Source: Zooshikella harenae
GTDB lineage: Bacteria > Pseudomonadota > Gammaproteobacteria > Pseudomonadales > Zooshikellaceae
DNA: 49,505 nucleotides
Assembly (NCBI RefSeq): GCF_018837975.1
Contig: NZ_JAGSOY010000037.1
Span: 1 to 49,505, forward strand
Direction: 5' to 3'
The notes beneath the pieces were generated by a model, which saw only the letters and a program-made list of their open reading frames with translations, searched no databases and was not told the DNA's origin. Shown piece after piece: positions 36,701 through 44,941 of the stretch. The position numbers were made by a program, and so were the translations under genes. Each line of letters opens with the position of its first letter. Positions within the stretch are counted from its first letter, which is position 1.

Positions 36701-39700
36701 ATTAATAAAAAATAAAACAGTCACCTTATTTAACTCAACCACCAGTGAAATCGTAACCACAAATACTATTCGCAAAGCCGTTGACTATATTTCATCTCAA
36801 TATGACTTAAAACAACAAACATGGTCACTTGCACACACCACATTAGACCAAACTTTAAGTAATGATCTTATTACCCAGATTAGCCGCCCTTATGTCACCG
36901 ACCTGGACTTATTAGCACAAGCCGACAAAAATTTAGGCTTGTTATCCATGGGTGAACAACACATCAGTCGTATAGAACTCTGGCTAGCAGGAGCCAAGCT
37001 CAACAATACAACGTTAACCACTGAAGATTTAATTTCACTGACAACGATAGATGGTTCACTGACGCTCAATGCGGAGCAAACTCAACGTTGGATGAAACAG
37101 CTAGATGGTAACGAGCGTTATACGGCTTTAGCGCGACTGAATCAGTGGCTAACAGCCTCACCTCATTTGTTACCCGAGAATTCAAACTCTGTTGAAATCA
37201 TTAAATTACGCAAACAAGCTGAAGCCATTAACTGGTTAGATCACCAATTACCACTACTATCATCATTAGATGAAAAACTAAATCGCTCTTTAGCCTCTGT
37301 ATCTGAATTACATGATCGTCAACAACGTCTATTTGGCTCAACACCTGTACCGAATCAAAAACTCAATAGGCTGGCCAGTAAAATTAATGGCGTAAATACC
37401 GCCATGAGCGTTATACGGTTACCAGGTAATCTTTACCAAATCGTTGACGCATTTGCCCAAGGCGATACCTATCATGCTGTACAGTCACTAGCAGATACAC
37501 TGACTGATAATCTTGATATTACACTAGATGTGTTAGCGAACAGCACCAAAGTTCAGGCTGTATCTACACGTCTTGCCAGTGTGGCAACCAAGCTGGGGGC
37601 TATCACTAACTTTGCAGGAGCAGGTTTAGGTATTTGGTCTGCCGTAGATAATTTTAGTGCGGCTGCCAATACGACAAATACGGATGAGCGTATTGATTAT
37701 ATTGTTAATGGCTCGCTAGCAGTGGCTGGTGTCATTGTTTCTATTGCTACTGGTATTGCCTCATTAATTACGGCTGCCGCAGGGCCTATAGGCGCAGCGA
37801 TTGGTTTAGCCATTGGTATTGCTGCCAGTATCTATAACACTGTTCGGGTCAGGCAACAGCTTGCAGAAGCGGGTATTACTGGTTCTGATCTTGACCTAGC
37901 TGGTGCCGCTGTCTTTTTTGGTTTTCCTGTGCCTGAGCATATTGCCAATAAAGCAGCAACGAATATTGGCGAACGCCAATGGAATGAAATGCAACAAAAA
38001 CGCTTGGAGATGTATGCCCAACTTGGTGTAGATAAACTGGTTTATAGTACACCTAAGGTATTTACTGCCTACGGAAAACTGACCAATATTAGTGAAGGTT
38101 ATGATTACTATAATTTATCATCCGCTGAATTGAGAGAATATCATCGAAATAATCCAGGTGAAGTCGATTCTGGCTGGGTATTTCGGCAAGAAGCTAAAGA
38201 GGCTCAAGTAAAAAAACTCGAAAATTATGATGAAGATAATGGTGTCACGCTTATCCAATTAGGCAAAGGGTTTGACTGGGCAAATGGTGATTTAAATCGT
38301 CGAAATATTTTTCTGATTGATCACAACCGTAGTGCCTTTCAACGGCGATACAAAGGGGGCAATAAAGCGGATACTTTTGAAATTCGCTCTCCTAATGCAC
38401 TTCAGCGTTTTACCAGTTCAGAGTATTCAATTGTAGATGGTGGTGCGGGCATTGATACTATATCTTTCCGCTCAATGTATGCATTTACTGGGAAGAAAAA
38501 AGGCGTAGAAATTAGTCTTGATCCCCATAGCCACTTTGGCAATAAAGGAACTGTACAAATTCGTGATGGCCGAAAGGACTTTTTCCTTATTGAAAATATT
38601 GAAAATGTTATCGGCTCTGAAGGTAATGATAAAATCACTGGCAACCGTTTAAGTAATTTTTTACAAGGTTCAGAAGGTGATGATGTCATTAGCGGCTTAT
38701 ATGGTGATGATCATTTAGTAGGAGGAAAAGGCAGCGATTATTTAAGTGGTGGTGAAGGCACTGACACGTATACAATTACGGCTGATGATTGGGAAACAGA
38801 CGCTGATCATGACACCATTGATAATAAAGTAGAGGCAGGAGAACAGTTTTACCGAGTAAAACTGGATTATCTAGCCGAACATCCCGATGTGTCAAATGAA
38901 GAAGCAAAGTTATATGCTTATCAACATACGCCAAAATCTCTAGCAACGGATCAGTTAATTACAAACTTTGGTGATTTAAGCGGCTATAAAGAAAATGAAG
39001 ACCTTAAACTCACTGTAAGTCAAGGTTGGTTAAACGCTCTTCGCTTAGCGAAAAAGCTATTTTCACGTCACCAAGCGGGCAATGATATACTACAGCTCAC
39101 GGATGATTTTCCTCTCACAAAGAACGATCTTGAGCGTATAAAAACAGACCTTGCAACCACAAAAGATCATTGGGAATTATTAACATCAGAAAGCTTTAAA
39201 TCTGTAATAGATCATTATCAACAAAATGCGCCAACACGTATTAATGTCATTACCCTAACGAGTTATTTTAAAGGTAAACAGTACCAGCATATTCAATTCC
39301 GAGATTTAGCGGGTCATTTATATATTCCCTCTCTTCAAACTGATGGCCAGGTTATTTTTGATACCTTGGTAACCCGTGCTGCAGATGAGGGACATTATAA
39401 AGTTAACTTGAATAAAGGTTATACTCACTTGTTCAATGGCGATGTACAACAACGCTTTAGTGTACTTTCTACAAACATTACCAATATCATTGGCTCTAAA
39501 GAAGATGACATCCTTAGCGGTAATAACCTTGATAACTTGATTGATGGTGGTGCTGGCTTTGATCAGCTTTTTGGTGAAGATGGTAACGATATTCTTGTAT
39601 CAGGTGCAGATGGTGCACAACTAAGTGGTGGTAATGGTCATGATACATATATGATTGGCGCCAATCAGAATATGGTTGTTATTACCAGTGATGACACAGA

Positions 39701-40490
39701 TAATCAACGCGATACCATCAGTTTCCAAAATGGTTTTAACGGTTTTTCTCACCGTTATAGTGAAGAAGAAAGTCGTTATTATCTCAATTATCAAGGCACA
39801 GAAATTATCCTAGGGAATCGCTACCAGAAAAATATCAATAAAAAACTCACCTTTGCTTTCCAGTCAACAACACAACCAGGCCAAGGTATCTTGTACGGTA
39901 CATTTAATCAAAACCATGAGTTCCAACTTTCAGAGTTAGATTTAACGACTCAAACTAATAGTGACTACACCATTAATTTGAGTAAACAGCTATATCAATC
40001 TTCTACAGCAAGATTCGAGCTTTCATCCCCATTAATGTCGTTGTTTAAACTATGGACTGGCAATGGAGATAATACGCTTTATACGGGTAACCATGATGGT
40101 GTACTCATTGCCAACCTTGGCTCAGGGAATAACACTGTTAATATAAACAAGAATTCCAGTATTATTTACTTAGAACAATCATCACATACTACACTAACCG
40201 TACAATGGGAAAATCTCGACTGGAATGATTTTAAAGTATTATACAAAGAGGGTGATTTATCATTAATTAATAAAGAAAATTCTGATCAAGCGCTTATTTT
40301 AAATAAAACGGGAGACTCATCAGAATTATCCGTAAACATTATTGACAAAAATGATACAAGTCATTCAGTCGATATTAATTTACTCATTCAAATGGCGAGC
40401 CAAATGAGTGAAACAGACATTGAAGGAACCACTACTCATGACGCACCACAGCTTAATAGTGCATTAACGTCGTTGGTGCATACAATATAG
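33795..40490 (+). CDS. Giant RTX-repeat protein, putative pore-forming toxin
   Basis: This 2231-residue protein has two blocks of Gly/Asp-rich nonapeptide repeats, near residues 1548-1655 (DGGAGIDTI, SEGNDKITG, GGKGSDYLSGG) and 1898-1954 (GSKEDDILSG, DGGAGFDQLFGEDGNDIL). These bind calcium and are typical of type-I-secreted proteins. A long hydrophobic helical stretch (about 1306-1351) resembles membrane-inserting segments of large toxins. The first 1300 residues show no known domain. There is no N-terminal signal peptide, and no secretion or acyltransferase genes lie nearby. The start may be GTG 33795 or ATG 33807. A strong terminator follows. Confidence 0.82.
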   Translation: MVYFMEPSAVNSNSPSNPRSVLSLSSMEGKPITGETLMVINKLAHQLISLRETALSQHNKKNAKKISQAISLLENVQLKLNSLITIEGEQSSLSTKDTAFLSSQLEKTSQLLKKSGTKTLTALLGQYFFASWLNQARNDIKTDVFNKLKGIGNPGAANSTTLKIEVKGGGNIVATNLCGSMGYSHTDTLDSDDEGLFFRSKTRAASLGLTAGFKVIAAKLGGNLTGSHAYTTFKEYNNVKTYVDMEVSNLASLNRDDTSLTKTSKQLAWQIISKVFAGPQHRAIGSELKQYHQQLQAAVNNQHKLNTLLSEQLGIDSKVNVALPVIPETLSGYVNSTSASATGSASTGIKGTELPLAASAGINVTLRRTEIYEFVPAYFWTVIAENAKRLKELPIALTAYAKTLLNQDSANKSIVDRSTLALETLNNDFDRYMTVVQKYDAGDQSARVEKHAIESRWGIQGRHEFLQAIHASYTLLADRIWNANTTPEQFQQATALLDTISKNITQPTITYSKSKLENIASFKQLIRLSITDKSLSLSGSVGNFGLEATVLHRNRVHPSRLRHGDYIDIYLSFKAGITSGDVTGFIDNMVSKIKGQYDATVDSEQIKNTLSDFINNHIDASASGKFTLQLRYFKAGYQHDYGDNHYHKQFSRYLFTHSANLGVNGEVPVGGGASVGGKVGIAHSNTEVLKESPTADTLSYVLTRYNRWFRNKETEGEWQDYFNDHKIEFSQLFKQLGNTDATAYQEAQHWLQELITTADADKQAYFQTLMEEFNTAMNAYREDSSEHTFTTAKQVFNKFMSEQITPWWNAHRSHWQDLPFQPKRSFLEKLTKRLSSFPDQVKDSFNQLLKSNAVLPLQNLTDTRALTKALTLDDQHLLDSFLLVYKQKGISAATSYTRNILALGYQQWLQPDQENVQASGLTERVKQLPSLYFKGVNSGQGAKRLRKALEPFAKSGVLKLRVDGNDLALLIKNKTVTLFNSTTSEIVTTNTIRKAVDYISSQYDLKQQTWSLAHTTLDQTLSNDLITQISRPYVTDLDLLAQADKNLGLLSMGEQHISRIELWLAGAKLNNTTLTTEDLISLTTIDGSLTLNAEQTQRWMKQLDGNERYTALARLNQWLTASPHLLPENSNSVEIIKLRKQAEAINWLDHQLPLLSSLDEKLNRSLASVSELHDRQQRLFGSTPVPNQKLNRLASKINGVNTAMSVIRLPGNLYQIVDAFAQGDTYHAVQSLADTLTDNLDITLDVLANSTKVQAVSTRLASVATKLGAITNFAGAGLGIWSAVDNFSAAANTTNTDERIDYIVNGSLAVAGVIVSIATGIASLITAAAGPIGAAIGLAIGIAASIYNTVRVRQQLAEAGITGSDLDLAGAAVFFGFPVPEHIANKAATNIGERQWNEMQQKRLEMYAQLGVDKLVYSTPKVFTAYGKLTNISEGYDYYNLSSAELREYHRNNPGEVDSGWVFRQEAKEAQVKKLENYDEDNGVTLIQLGKGFDWANGDLNRRNIFLIDHNRSAFQRRYKGGNKADTFEIRSPNALQRFTSSEYSIVDGGAGIDTISFRSMYAFTGKKKGVEISLDPHSHFGNKGTVQIRDGRKDFFLIENIENVIGSEGNDKITGNRLSNFLQGSEGDDVISGLYGDDHLVGGKGSDYLSGGEGTDTYTITADDWETDADHDTIDNKVEAGEQFYRVKLDYLAEHPDVSNEEAKLYAYQHTPKSLATDQLITNFGDLSGYKENEDLKLTVSQGWLNALRLAKKLFSRHQAGNDILQLTDDFPLTKNDLERIKTDLATTKDHWELLTSESFKSVIDHYQQNAPTRINVITLTSYFKGKQYQHIQFRDLAGHLYIPSLQTDGQVIFDTLVTRAADEGHYKVNLNKGYTHLFNGDVQQRFSVLSTNITNIIGSKEDDILSGNNLDNLIDGGAGFDQLFGEDGNDILVSGADGAQLSGGNGHDTYMIGANQNMVVITSDDTDNQRDTISFQNGFNGFSHRYSEEESRYYLNYQGTEIILGNRYQKNINKKLTFAFQSTTQPGQGILYGTFNQNHEFQLSELDLTTQTNSDYTINLSKQLYQSSTARFELSSPLMSLFKLWTGNGDNTLYTGNHDGVLIANLGSGNNTVNINKNSSIIYLEQSSHTTLTVQWENLDWNDFKVLYKEGDLSLINKENSDQALILNKTGDSSELSVNIIDKNDTSHSVDINLLIQMASQMSETDIEGTTTHDAPQLNSALTSLVHTI

Positions 40491-40514
40491 TTCTACTTAA
40501 ATATTAACCAATAA

Positions 40515-40560
40515 AAAGATCAGTTACTTTTACGATTGCCATAAGAAGTAACTGATCTTT
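40515..40560. terminator. Bidirectional terminator between the RTX and PEP-CTERM genes
   Basis: AAAGATCAGTTACTT and AAGTAACTGATCTTT form a 15-bp perfect stem between convergent genes. Confidence 0.8.
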
Positions 40561-40591
40561 ATGCTTTACTAATAATTACAAAAGTATAAGT

Positions 40592-41239
40592 CTAGTATGT
40601 TTTTCGTCTGAGTAAAACCCCTGCCAGTAGCGCAAATAGCCCCAATGTGCCAGGCTCTGGAATAGGGTCTGGCTCTGGAGTCGTACCTGCATTATTAAAC
40701 TGTAAATCATCAATATAATGATATAACCCCACATCACTGCCAGTACCATACCGTAAAGTAACTTTAGTGACAGCTTCGTCACTAATAAAACCAATAAACT
40801 GATCTGCAAAGTCATTCATATTGGCTACAACACCAATTGTTCCAATCAGCCCACCAACATCAAAGATATCAAGAAAGGCTGTAAAGGTACTACTACAACA
40901 CGTGTCGTCATTACCAAAATACATTCCGACAGAGGAGGCAGGTGTAGCAAAGGCAACCATAATAGGATCTGGAAAAGTACCAGTTGATAAACCACTTGTA
41001 CCTGAAGGTGTTCCCCCACTCGCATAAGTGCCAGCACTGACTGTTGAAACTCCAGACGAAGCAGAAGCAGTGAACCCAGATACAAAACTAGCATCCTCAA
41101 AATCTTCTAACGCATAAGGACCTTGACTCATTCCAGCCGTTGAACCCACTTGAGTAATAACTGCATGTGTGGAAAAGCTTGTGGCTAGTATTGTCGTAAG
41201 AAATAAATACTTAAATGACTGAACCCATCTACTATTCAT
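40592..41239 (-). CDS. PEP-CTERM sorting-domain protein 3
   Basis: This 215-residue exported protein has a signal peptide ending in FSTHA and a C-terminal sorting signal IPEPGTLGLFALLAGVLLRRKTY (193-215 by parts: IPEP, hydrophobic segment, RRK). The body is rich in Gly, Ser and Thr, with a Cys pair in DDTCCSST. It is not a paralogue of the other two. I start it at ATG 41239, with GGAG about 8 nt before; a longer frame reaches 41293. A sigma-54-like element lies just upstream. Function is unknown. Confidence 0.85.
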   Translation of the reverse strand: MNSRWVQSFKYLFLTTILATSFSTHAVITQVGSTAGMSQGPYALEDFEDASFVSGFTASASSGVSTVSAGTYASGGTPSGTSGLSTGTFPDPIMVAFATPASSVGMYFGNDDTCCSSTFTAFLDIFDVGGLIGTIGVVANMNDFADQFIGFISDEAVTKVTLRYGTGSDVGLYHYIDDLQFNNAGTTPEPDPIPEPGTLGLFALLAGVLLRRKTY

Positions 41240-41277
41240 AAAATCATCTCCATGTGTGAATTTATGTAAAAGCTTCT

Positions 41278-41292
41278 TCAAGGTACATGCCA
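41278..41292 (-). promoter_or_regulatory. Putative sigma-54 promoter of PEP-CTERM gene 3
   Basis: Minus-strand TGGCATGTACCTTGA matches TGGCAC-N5-TTGC except at the last base, where the near-invariant C is A. The predicted start lies about 27 nt before the ATG at 41239. Confidence 0.4.
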
Positions 41293-41553
41293 ATCTTTTA
41301 TACTATCTGCTACATCTGAGGTAAAATCACAAATATAACATCAGTAACCTCATAGCAGAAAAGCAATAAAACCATACCATGTAAATAAATTAGACAAAAA
41401 GCGTATGAGTCATAATTTTTAATGACTTCAACCCTGACTTTTTTTTGATATATGGCTAATATAAACACTCTATAAACCAGCCCGTATTCTCACCTACAAT
41501 CTTACATTCAGCAGCAACAATAATTTTTTAGTAGTTTAATTAAACCTTCATTA
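41293..41553. other. AT-rich spacer at the left edge of the effector array
   Basis: No gene or clear signal is seen. The T6SS effector array ends here without a further immunity gene. Confidence 0.4.
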
Positions 41554-41742
41554 TTAATAATAATGCAATGGAAAATTTTTGAACGCATTTAAGGTGCCCA
41601 CTTGTTGGATATTCGCACTGCTAAACGGAATAAACCCTTCTTCACTATTCAGCGGTTTATACCCTTCGCGAATCAATTTTAGGGTTTGTTGTCTGCGCTC
41701 TTCACCACAGTCACTTATAAACATAAGCTCCCGCGGCTTCAT
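41554..41742 (-). pseudogene. Orphan effector tail 3 (truncated)
   Basis: It encodes MKPRELMFISDCGEERRQQ and then LKLIREGYKPLNSEEGFIPF, matching orphan tail 2 and, from YKPLNSEEG on, the C-terminus of the full effector. It diverges after NIQQVG and ends without an immunity gene. It lies behind the effector-linked repeat, and it is too short to be active alone. Confidence 0.65.
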
Positions 41743-41745
41743 CAC

Positions 41746-41785
41746 TTGACGGCCGCCTCTAAAACACCTTCGCTGTGGGTATGCC
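41746..41785 (-). repeat. Effector-linked repeat, copy at tail 3
   Basis: TTGACGGCCGCCTCTAAAAC then ACCTTCGCTGTGGGTATGCC nearly equals 44701-44740. It marks the junction where tail homology begins. Confidence 0.75.
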
Positions 41786-41853
41786 AAAATATACTTTACT
41801 TTTTGCACGATACGTTACCCACCATTGCGAAAAGTGTTAGTACAAAGGTGATG

Positions 41854-41960
41854 GATTGTTTGTGCAACAGGCGCCGGGAGCGCCGTACCCATTGCAGGCC
41901 AGGGATCGGACTTGTGATGGGTGTGGAACAAATAATGTCCAACTGCCTATACAACACGTG
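41854..41960 (-). repeat. GC-rich repeat after immunity gene 3
   Basis: It contains GGCGCCGGGAGCGCC, a hairpin with 5-bp arms, followed by CCATTGCAGGCCAGGG. It runs right up to the end of the DUF6708 gene and is nearly identical to 43308-43414. Confidence 0.75.
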
Positions 41961-42995
41961 TCATTCATCCTTGGGCTTATTCTCCGGTGAGTTAAATATT
42001 ACTTTTTTACGCGGATCATACACTGGCATATTTTTATCCCCCAAACGACCTCCGTCCATGTAAAAGCCCAAGGCCCTAAAGTTGGCTTCCAAAAATTCAT
42101 GTGAAGGCTGTTGCCATTGATCTTCGGGCAGGGGTTCTGACCAACGTTTAATATTTTCTGGGACGGTATCATATTGAATTCTTGCTTCGATGACATCGTT
42201 TAACCAATGAGAGAAATACGAATAATGCAGCCAATCAATCAGTTTGCGTTTTATCCAGGCCCAAAGGCTCAACTCCTTCCACTGTCGTTTACAGGTGGCT
42301 TTGTACTCTGCCAGGGTGTTCGCTTTACTGGGGTCAGGACAGGCGTCTGGCCCATCGTCCATAAAGGCTCGAATACATTCCCATTGCATAATACAATTGA
42401 TTTCTTCACCGCCAGCAACTTCATAACGGCCCTTAAAATCTGTCGCATCAGTAGGGCTCGCCATGGTGATGGTTAGGGTTGATAAGGGAATTGCCGTTGA
42501 CTCCATTATCACTATGGTAGTGCCCGCCCAAGCATAGAGTTTTTCCCAGGGGATAATGACAAATTCCTGATTATCCGTAAAAGGTAACGCCACCTCCCGG
42601 CGCTGGCGATTAAAACGAATAAATTTATATTTTTTTAAATCCCGAAAGCTTTCGTACATATTATAAAAATAAAAGGCATGGGTGCCGGTTAAAATCGAAA
42701 GCAGAAAATATAAAGAGTAAGAATCGTCACCATTATAAAATACCAAAAAATGTGATGATAAAATCGCCACTATTGAAAATACATTAAAAATATTAATGAC
42801 CAATGCCAAGTTTTCTGCCCCTTCACGTACACTTTTATGCCCAATATCCAGATACACATCGGTTTTCGCTTTAATGATATGGGCACCATCATGAGGGGTA
42901 TGTTGGGTCTCAATAGGCAGGGGCGATAACACCAGAATCCGGTTTAATTTATCTTTAAAGACTTTACCCGCCATCATTTGCTGGCGGCTGATCAT
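41961..42995 (-). CDS. DUF6708 protein, putative T6SS immunity paralogue 3
   Basis: This 344-residue protein starts MISRQQMMAGKVF and has two hydrophobic segments near residues 62-84 and 93-113, then a soluble C-terminal part with KFIRFNRQRREVALPF, PWEKLYAWAGT and INCIMQWECIRAF. DUF6708 proteins often lie next to VasX-type effectors; an immunity role is inferred. It is almost the same as paralogue 2 over long stretches but differs sharply in the membrane segments (about 66-130) and near 275-290. Its ATG overlaps the stop of a relic effector tail by 4 nt, the same coupling seen at the intact effector. Confidence 0.75.
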   Translation of the reverse strand: MISRQQMMAGKVFKDKLNRILVLSPLPIETQHTPHDGAHIIKAKTDVYLDIGHKSVREGAENLALVINIFNVFSIVAILSSHFLVFYNGDDSYSLYFLLSILTGTHAFYFYNMYESFRDLKKYKFIRFNRQRREVALPFTDNQEFVIIPWEKLYAWAGTTIVIMESTAIPLSTLTITMASPTDATDFKGRYEVAGGEEINCIMQWECIRAFMDDGPDACPDPSKANTLAEYKATCKRQWKELSLWAWIKRKLIDWLHYSYFSHWLNDVIEARIQYDTVPENIKRWSEPLPEDQWQQPSHEFLEANFRALGFYMDGGRLGDKNMPVYDPRKKVIFNSPENKPKDE

Positions 42996-43051
42996 GGTGT
43001 GTTACCTGTGGTATCAATATGTTCCAAGCGTAAAGCCTTCAGCAGTTGTTG
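42992..43051 (-). pseudogene. Relic of an effector tail before immunity gene 3
   Basis: The last codons QLLKALRLEHIDTTGNTP match the end of orphan tail 2 (QPLKALRLEHIDTTGNTP). Sequence further upstream is unrelated. The stop overlaps the start of the immunity gene by 4 nt. Confidence 0.7.
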
Positions 43052-43154
43052 ATTTAGCATCCCATAAATTCATACATTTTTTGTACTTTTTATTAGCGTA
43101 GTAGATTATCCCGTTGCCAGACGGCCATAAGGGGTATACAGACGACTTAATCCA

Positions 43155-43195
43155 GTGAATCCTTCCCTGGAAGCTCAACTGCCGCTTCCTTGCGG
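43155..43195 (+). repeat. GTGAATCC-type dispersed repeat, copy 2
   Basis: GTGAATCCTTCCCTGGAAGC then TCAACTGCCGCTTCCTTGCGG matches copy 1 at 33188-33228. It sits where the tail relic is broken, so it may have taken part in the deletion. Confidence 0.7.
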
Positions 43196-43307
43196 CAGAT
43201 GGTTCTGCGCAGATCAATTCGTCTTTACCCTTCAGCGTATATACCATACCCGTTTAAAGGCTGATTTTTAGGTTTGAAAATTGCACAAGGTGAATGGGGG
43301 CGTTGAG

Positions 43308-43414
43308 GATTGTTTGTGCAACAGACGCCGGGAGCGCCGTACCCATTGCAGGCCAGGGATCGGACTTGTGATGGGTGTGGAACAAATAATGTCCAACTGC
43401 CTATACAACACATG
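43308..43414 (-). repeat. GC-rich repeat after immunity gene 2
   Basis: This is nearly identical to 41854-41960 over its whole length, including the GCGCCGTACCCATTGCAGG segment. Confidence 0.75.
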
Positions 43415-44449
43415 TCATTCATCCTTGGGCTTATTCTCCGGTGAGTTAAATATTACTTTTTTACGCGGATCATACACTGGCATATTTTTATCCCCGAAAC
43501 GACCTCCGTCCATGTAAAAGTCCAAGGCCCTAAAGTTGGCTTCCAAAAATTCATGTGAAGGCTGTTGCCATTGATCTTCGGGCAGGGGTTCTGACCAACG
43601 TTTAATATTTTCTGGAATGGTTACCTCGGGTAGTTTTTTTTCATGCCAGTCACTCAACCAGTGCGCAAAATAGGAATAATGCAGCCAATCAATGAGTTTG
43701 CGTTTTATCCAGGCCCAAAGGCTCAACTCCTTCCACTGTCGTTTACAGGTGGCTCTGTATTCTGCCAGGGTATTGTCTTTACTGGGATCAGGACAAGCGT
43801 CTGGCCCATCGTCCATAAAGCTACGAATACATTCCCATTGCATAATACAATTGATTTCTTCACCACCAGCAACTTCATAAAGTCCTTTAAAGTCCATGGG
43901 ATTGGTTGGACTGCCCATGGTGATGGTTAACGTCGATAAAGGAATCGCGGTTGACTCCATTATCACTATGGTAGTGCCCGCCCAGGCATAGAGTTTTTCC
44001 CAGGGAACAATGATAAACTCACCGTTTTCACCAAAGGGTAACGCGACCTCCCGGCGCTGGCGATTAAAGCGAATGAATTTAAATTGTTTTAATCTAAAAT
44101 AGCCCCTGGCGATGATATGGAAATAAAAAAAGTGAGTGCCAGCTAAAATCGAAAGCAGAAAATATATAAGAAAATAACTATCAGTACTGCTATTAAACAT
44201 CCAATAGGGGGATGAACAAATCACTATTGAAATTAAATTAAAAATATTAATGATCAACGCTAAATTTTCTGCCCCTTCCCGCACACTCTTATGGCCAATA
44301 TCTAAATAAACATCAGTTTTGGCTTTAATAATACGTGCACTATCATGCGCGGTATGTCGGGTTTTTATGGGCAAAGGGGATAACACCAGAATCCGGTTTA
44401 ATTTATCTTTAAAGACTTTACCCGCCATCATTTGCTGGCGGCTGATCAT
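43415..44449 (-). CDS. DUF6708 protein, putative T6SS immunity paralogue 2
   Basis: This 344-residue protein has two hydrophobic segments near 60-115 and the same soluble part as its neighbours. It looks like a mosaic: most of it is close to paralogue 3, but GTHFFYFHIIARGYF and HWLSDWHEKKLPEV match paralogue 1 (HLFYFHIIARGYF, YWLSDWHEKRIPKV). Its ATG overlaps the stop of orphan tail 2 by 4 nt. The immunity role is inferred from family and position. Confidence 0.75.
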   Translation of the reverse strand: MISRQQMMAGKVFKDKLNRILVLSPLPIKTRHTAHDSARIIKAKTDVYLDIGHKSVREGAENLALIINIFNLISIVICSSPYWMFNSSTDSYFLIYFLLSILAGTHFFYFHIIARGYFRLKQFKFIRFNRQRREVALPFGENGEFIIVPWEKLYAWAGTTIVIMESTAIPLSTLTITMGSPTNPMDFKGLYEVAGGEEINCIMQWECIRSFMDDGPDACPDPSKDNTLAEYRATCKRQWKELSLWAWIKRKLIDWLHYSYFAHWLSDWHEKKLPEVTIPENIKRWSEPLPEDQWQQPSHEFLEANFRALDFYMDGGRFGDKNMPVYDPRKKVIFNSPENKPKDE

Positions 44450-44697
44450 GGTGTGTTACCTGTGGTATCAATATGTTCCAAGCGTAAAGCCTTTAGGGGC
44501 TGTCGATCGGCACTGAGGAGTACATCGGAGGTTTTAAGAGCCTTTAAGTTACCAACCTGTTGGATATTAGCACTGCTAAACGGAATAAACCCTTCTTCAC
44601 TATTCAGCGGTTTATACCCTTCGCGAATCAATTTTAGGGTTTGTTGTCTGCGCTCTTCACCACGGTCACTTATTAATATAAGCTCCCGCAGCTTCAT
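44446..44697 (-). pseudogene. Orphan effector C-terminal tail 2
   Basis: It encodes an 83-residue segment, MKLRELILISDRGEERRQQ and on, whose second half (YKPLNSEEGFIPFSSANIQQ and the closing LRLEHIDTTG) matches the C-terminus of the full effector (YKPLNSEEGYIRFGSLNIQR, LRAEHIEMTG). The first half differs from the effector, so it may come from another allele. An open frame reaches 44763 from a GTG. No effector body precedes it. Translation on its own is doubtful. Confidence 0.65.
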
Positions 44698-44700
44698 CAC

Positions 44701-44740
44701 TTGACAGCCGCCCCTAAAACACCTTCGCTGTGGGTATGCC
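44701..44740 (-). repeat. Effector-linked repeat, copy at tail 2
   Basis: TTGACAGCCGCCCCTAAAAC then ACCTTCGCTGTGGGTATGCC. This is the best-kept copy; the others are at 41746, 33631 and 27432. Confidence 0.75.
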
Positions 44741-44819
44741 AAAATATACTTTACCTTTTGCACTATACGTTACCCACCATTGCCAAAAGTGTTAGTACAA
44801 GGATGGATGAGGCCGTTGA

Positions 44820-44890
44820 GGGTTGTTTGTGAAACAAGCGCCGGGAGCGCCGTACCCATTGCAGGCCATGATGGGTGTGGAGCAAATAAC
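44820..44890 (-). repeat. GC-rich repeat after immunity gene 1, shortened
   Basis: This shares GCGCCGGGAGCGCCGTACCC and the following TGCAGGCCA with the other two copies but lacks about 16 nt in the middle and its left part is diverged. Confidence 0.7.
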
Positions 44891-44941
44891 GCTTAACAGC
44901 TAACAGTACTAACACTAATCACATACTTTCTCAGCATTCAC

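Noticed and set aside
43014-43247. 77-codon minus-strand frame ahead of immunity gene 3
   Set aside because: It is out of frame with the effector tail relic and covers the dispersed repeat; no ribosome site or family.
41686-43517. Plus-strand frames across the immunity genes (such as 41686-42063 and 43281-43517) that look conserved with each other
   Set aside because: They are antisense to the DUF6708 genes and GC-rich repeats. Their similarity only reflects the duplication of the minus-strand genes.
41746-44740. CRISPR array or integron attC sites as an explanation for the repeats
   Set aside because: The repeats are few, far apart, unequal, and lie next to large genes; no integrase or cas gene is present and no spacer pattern exists.
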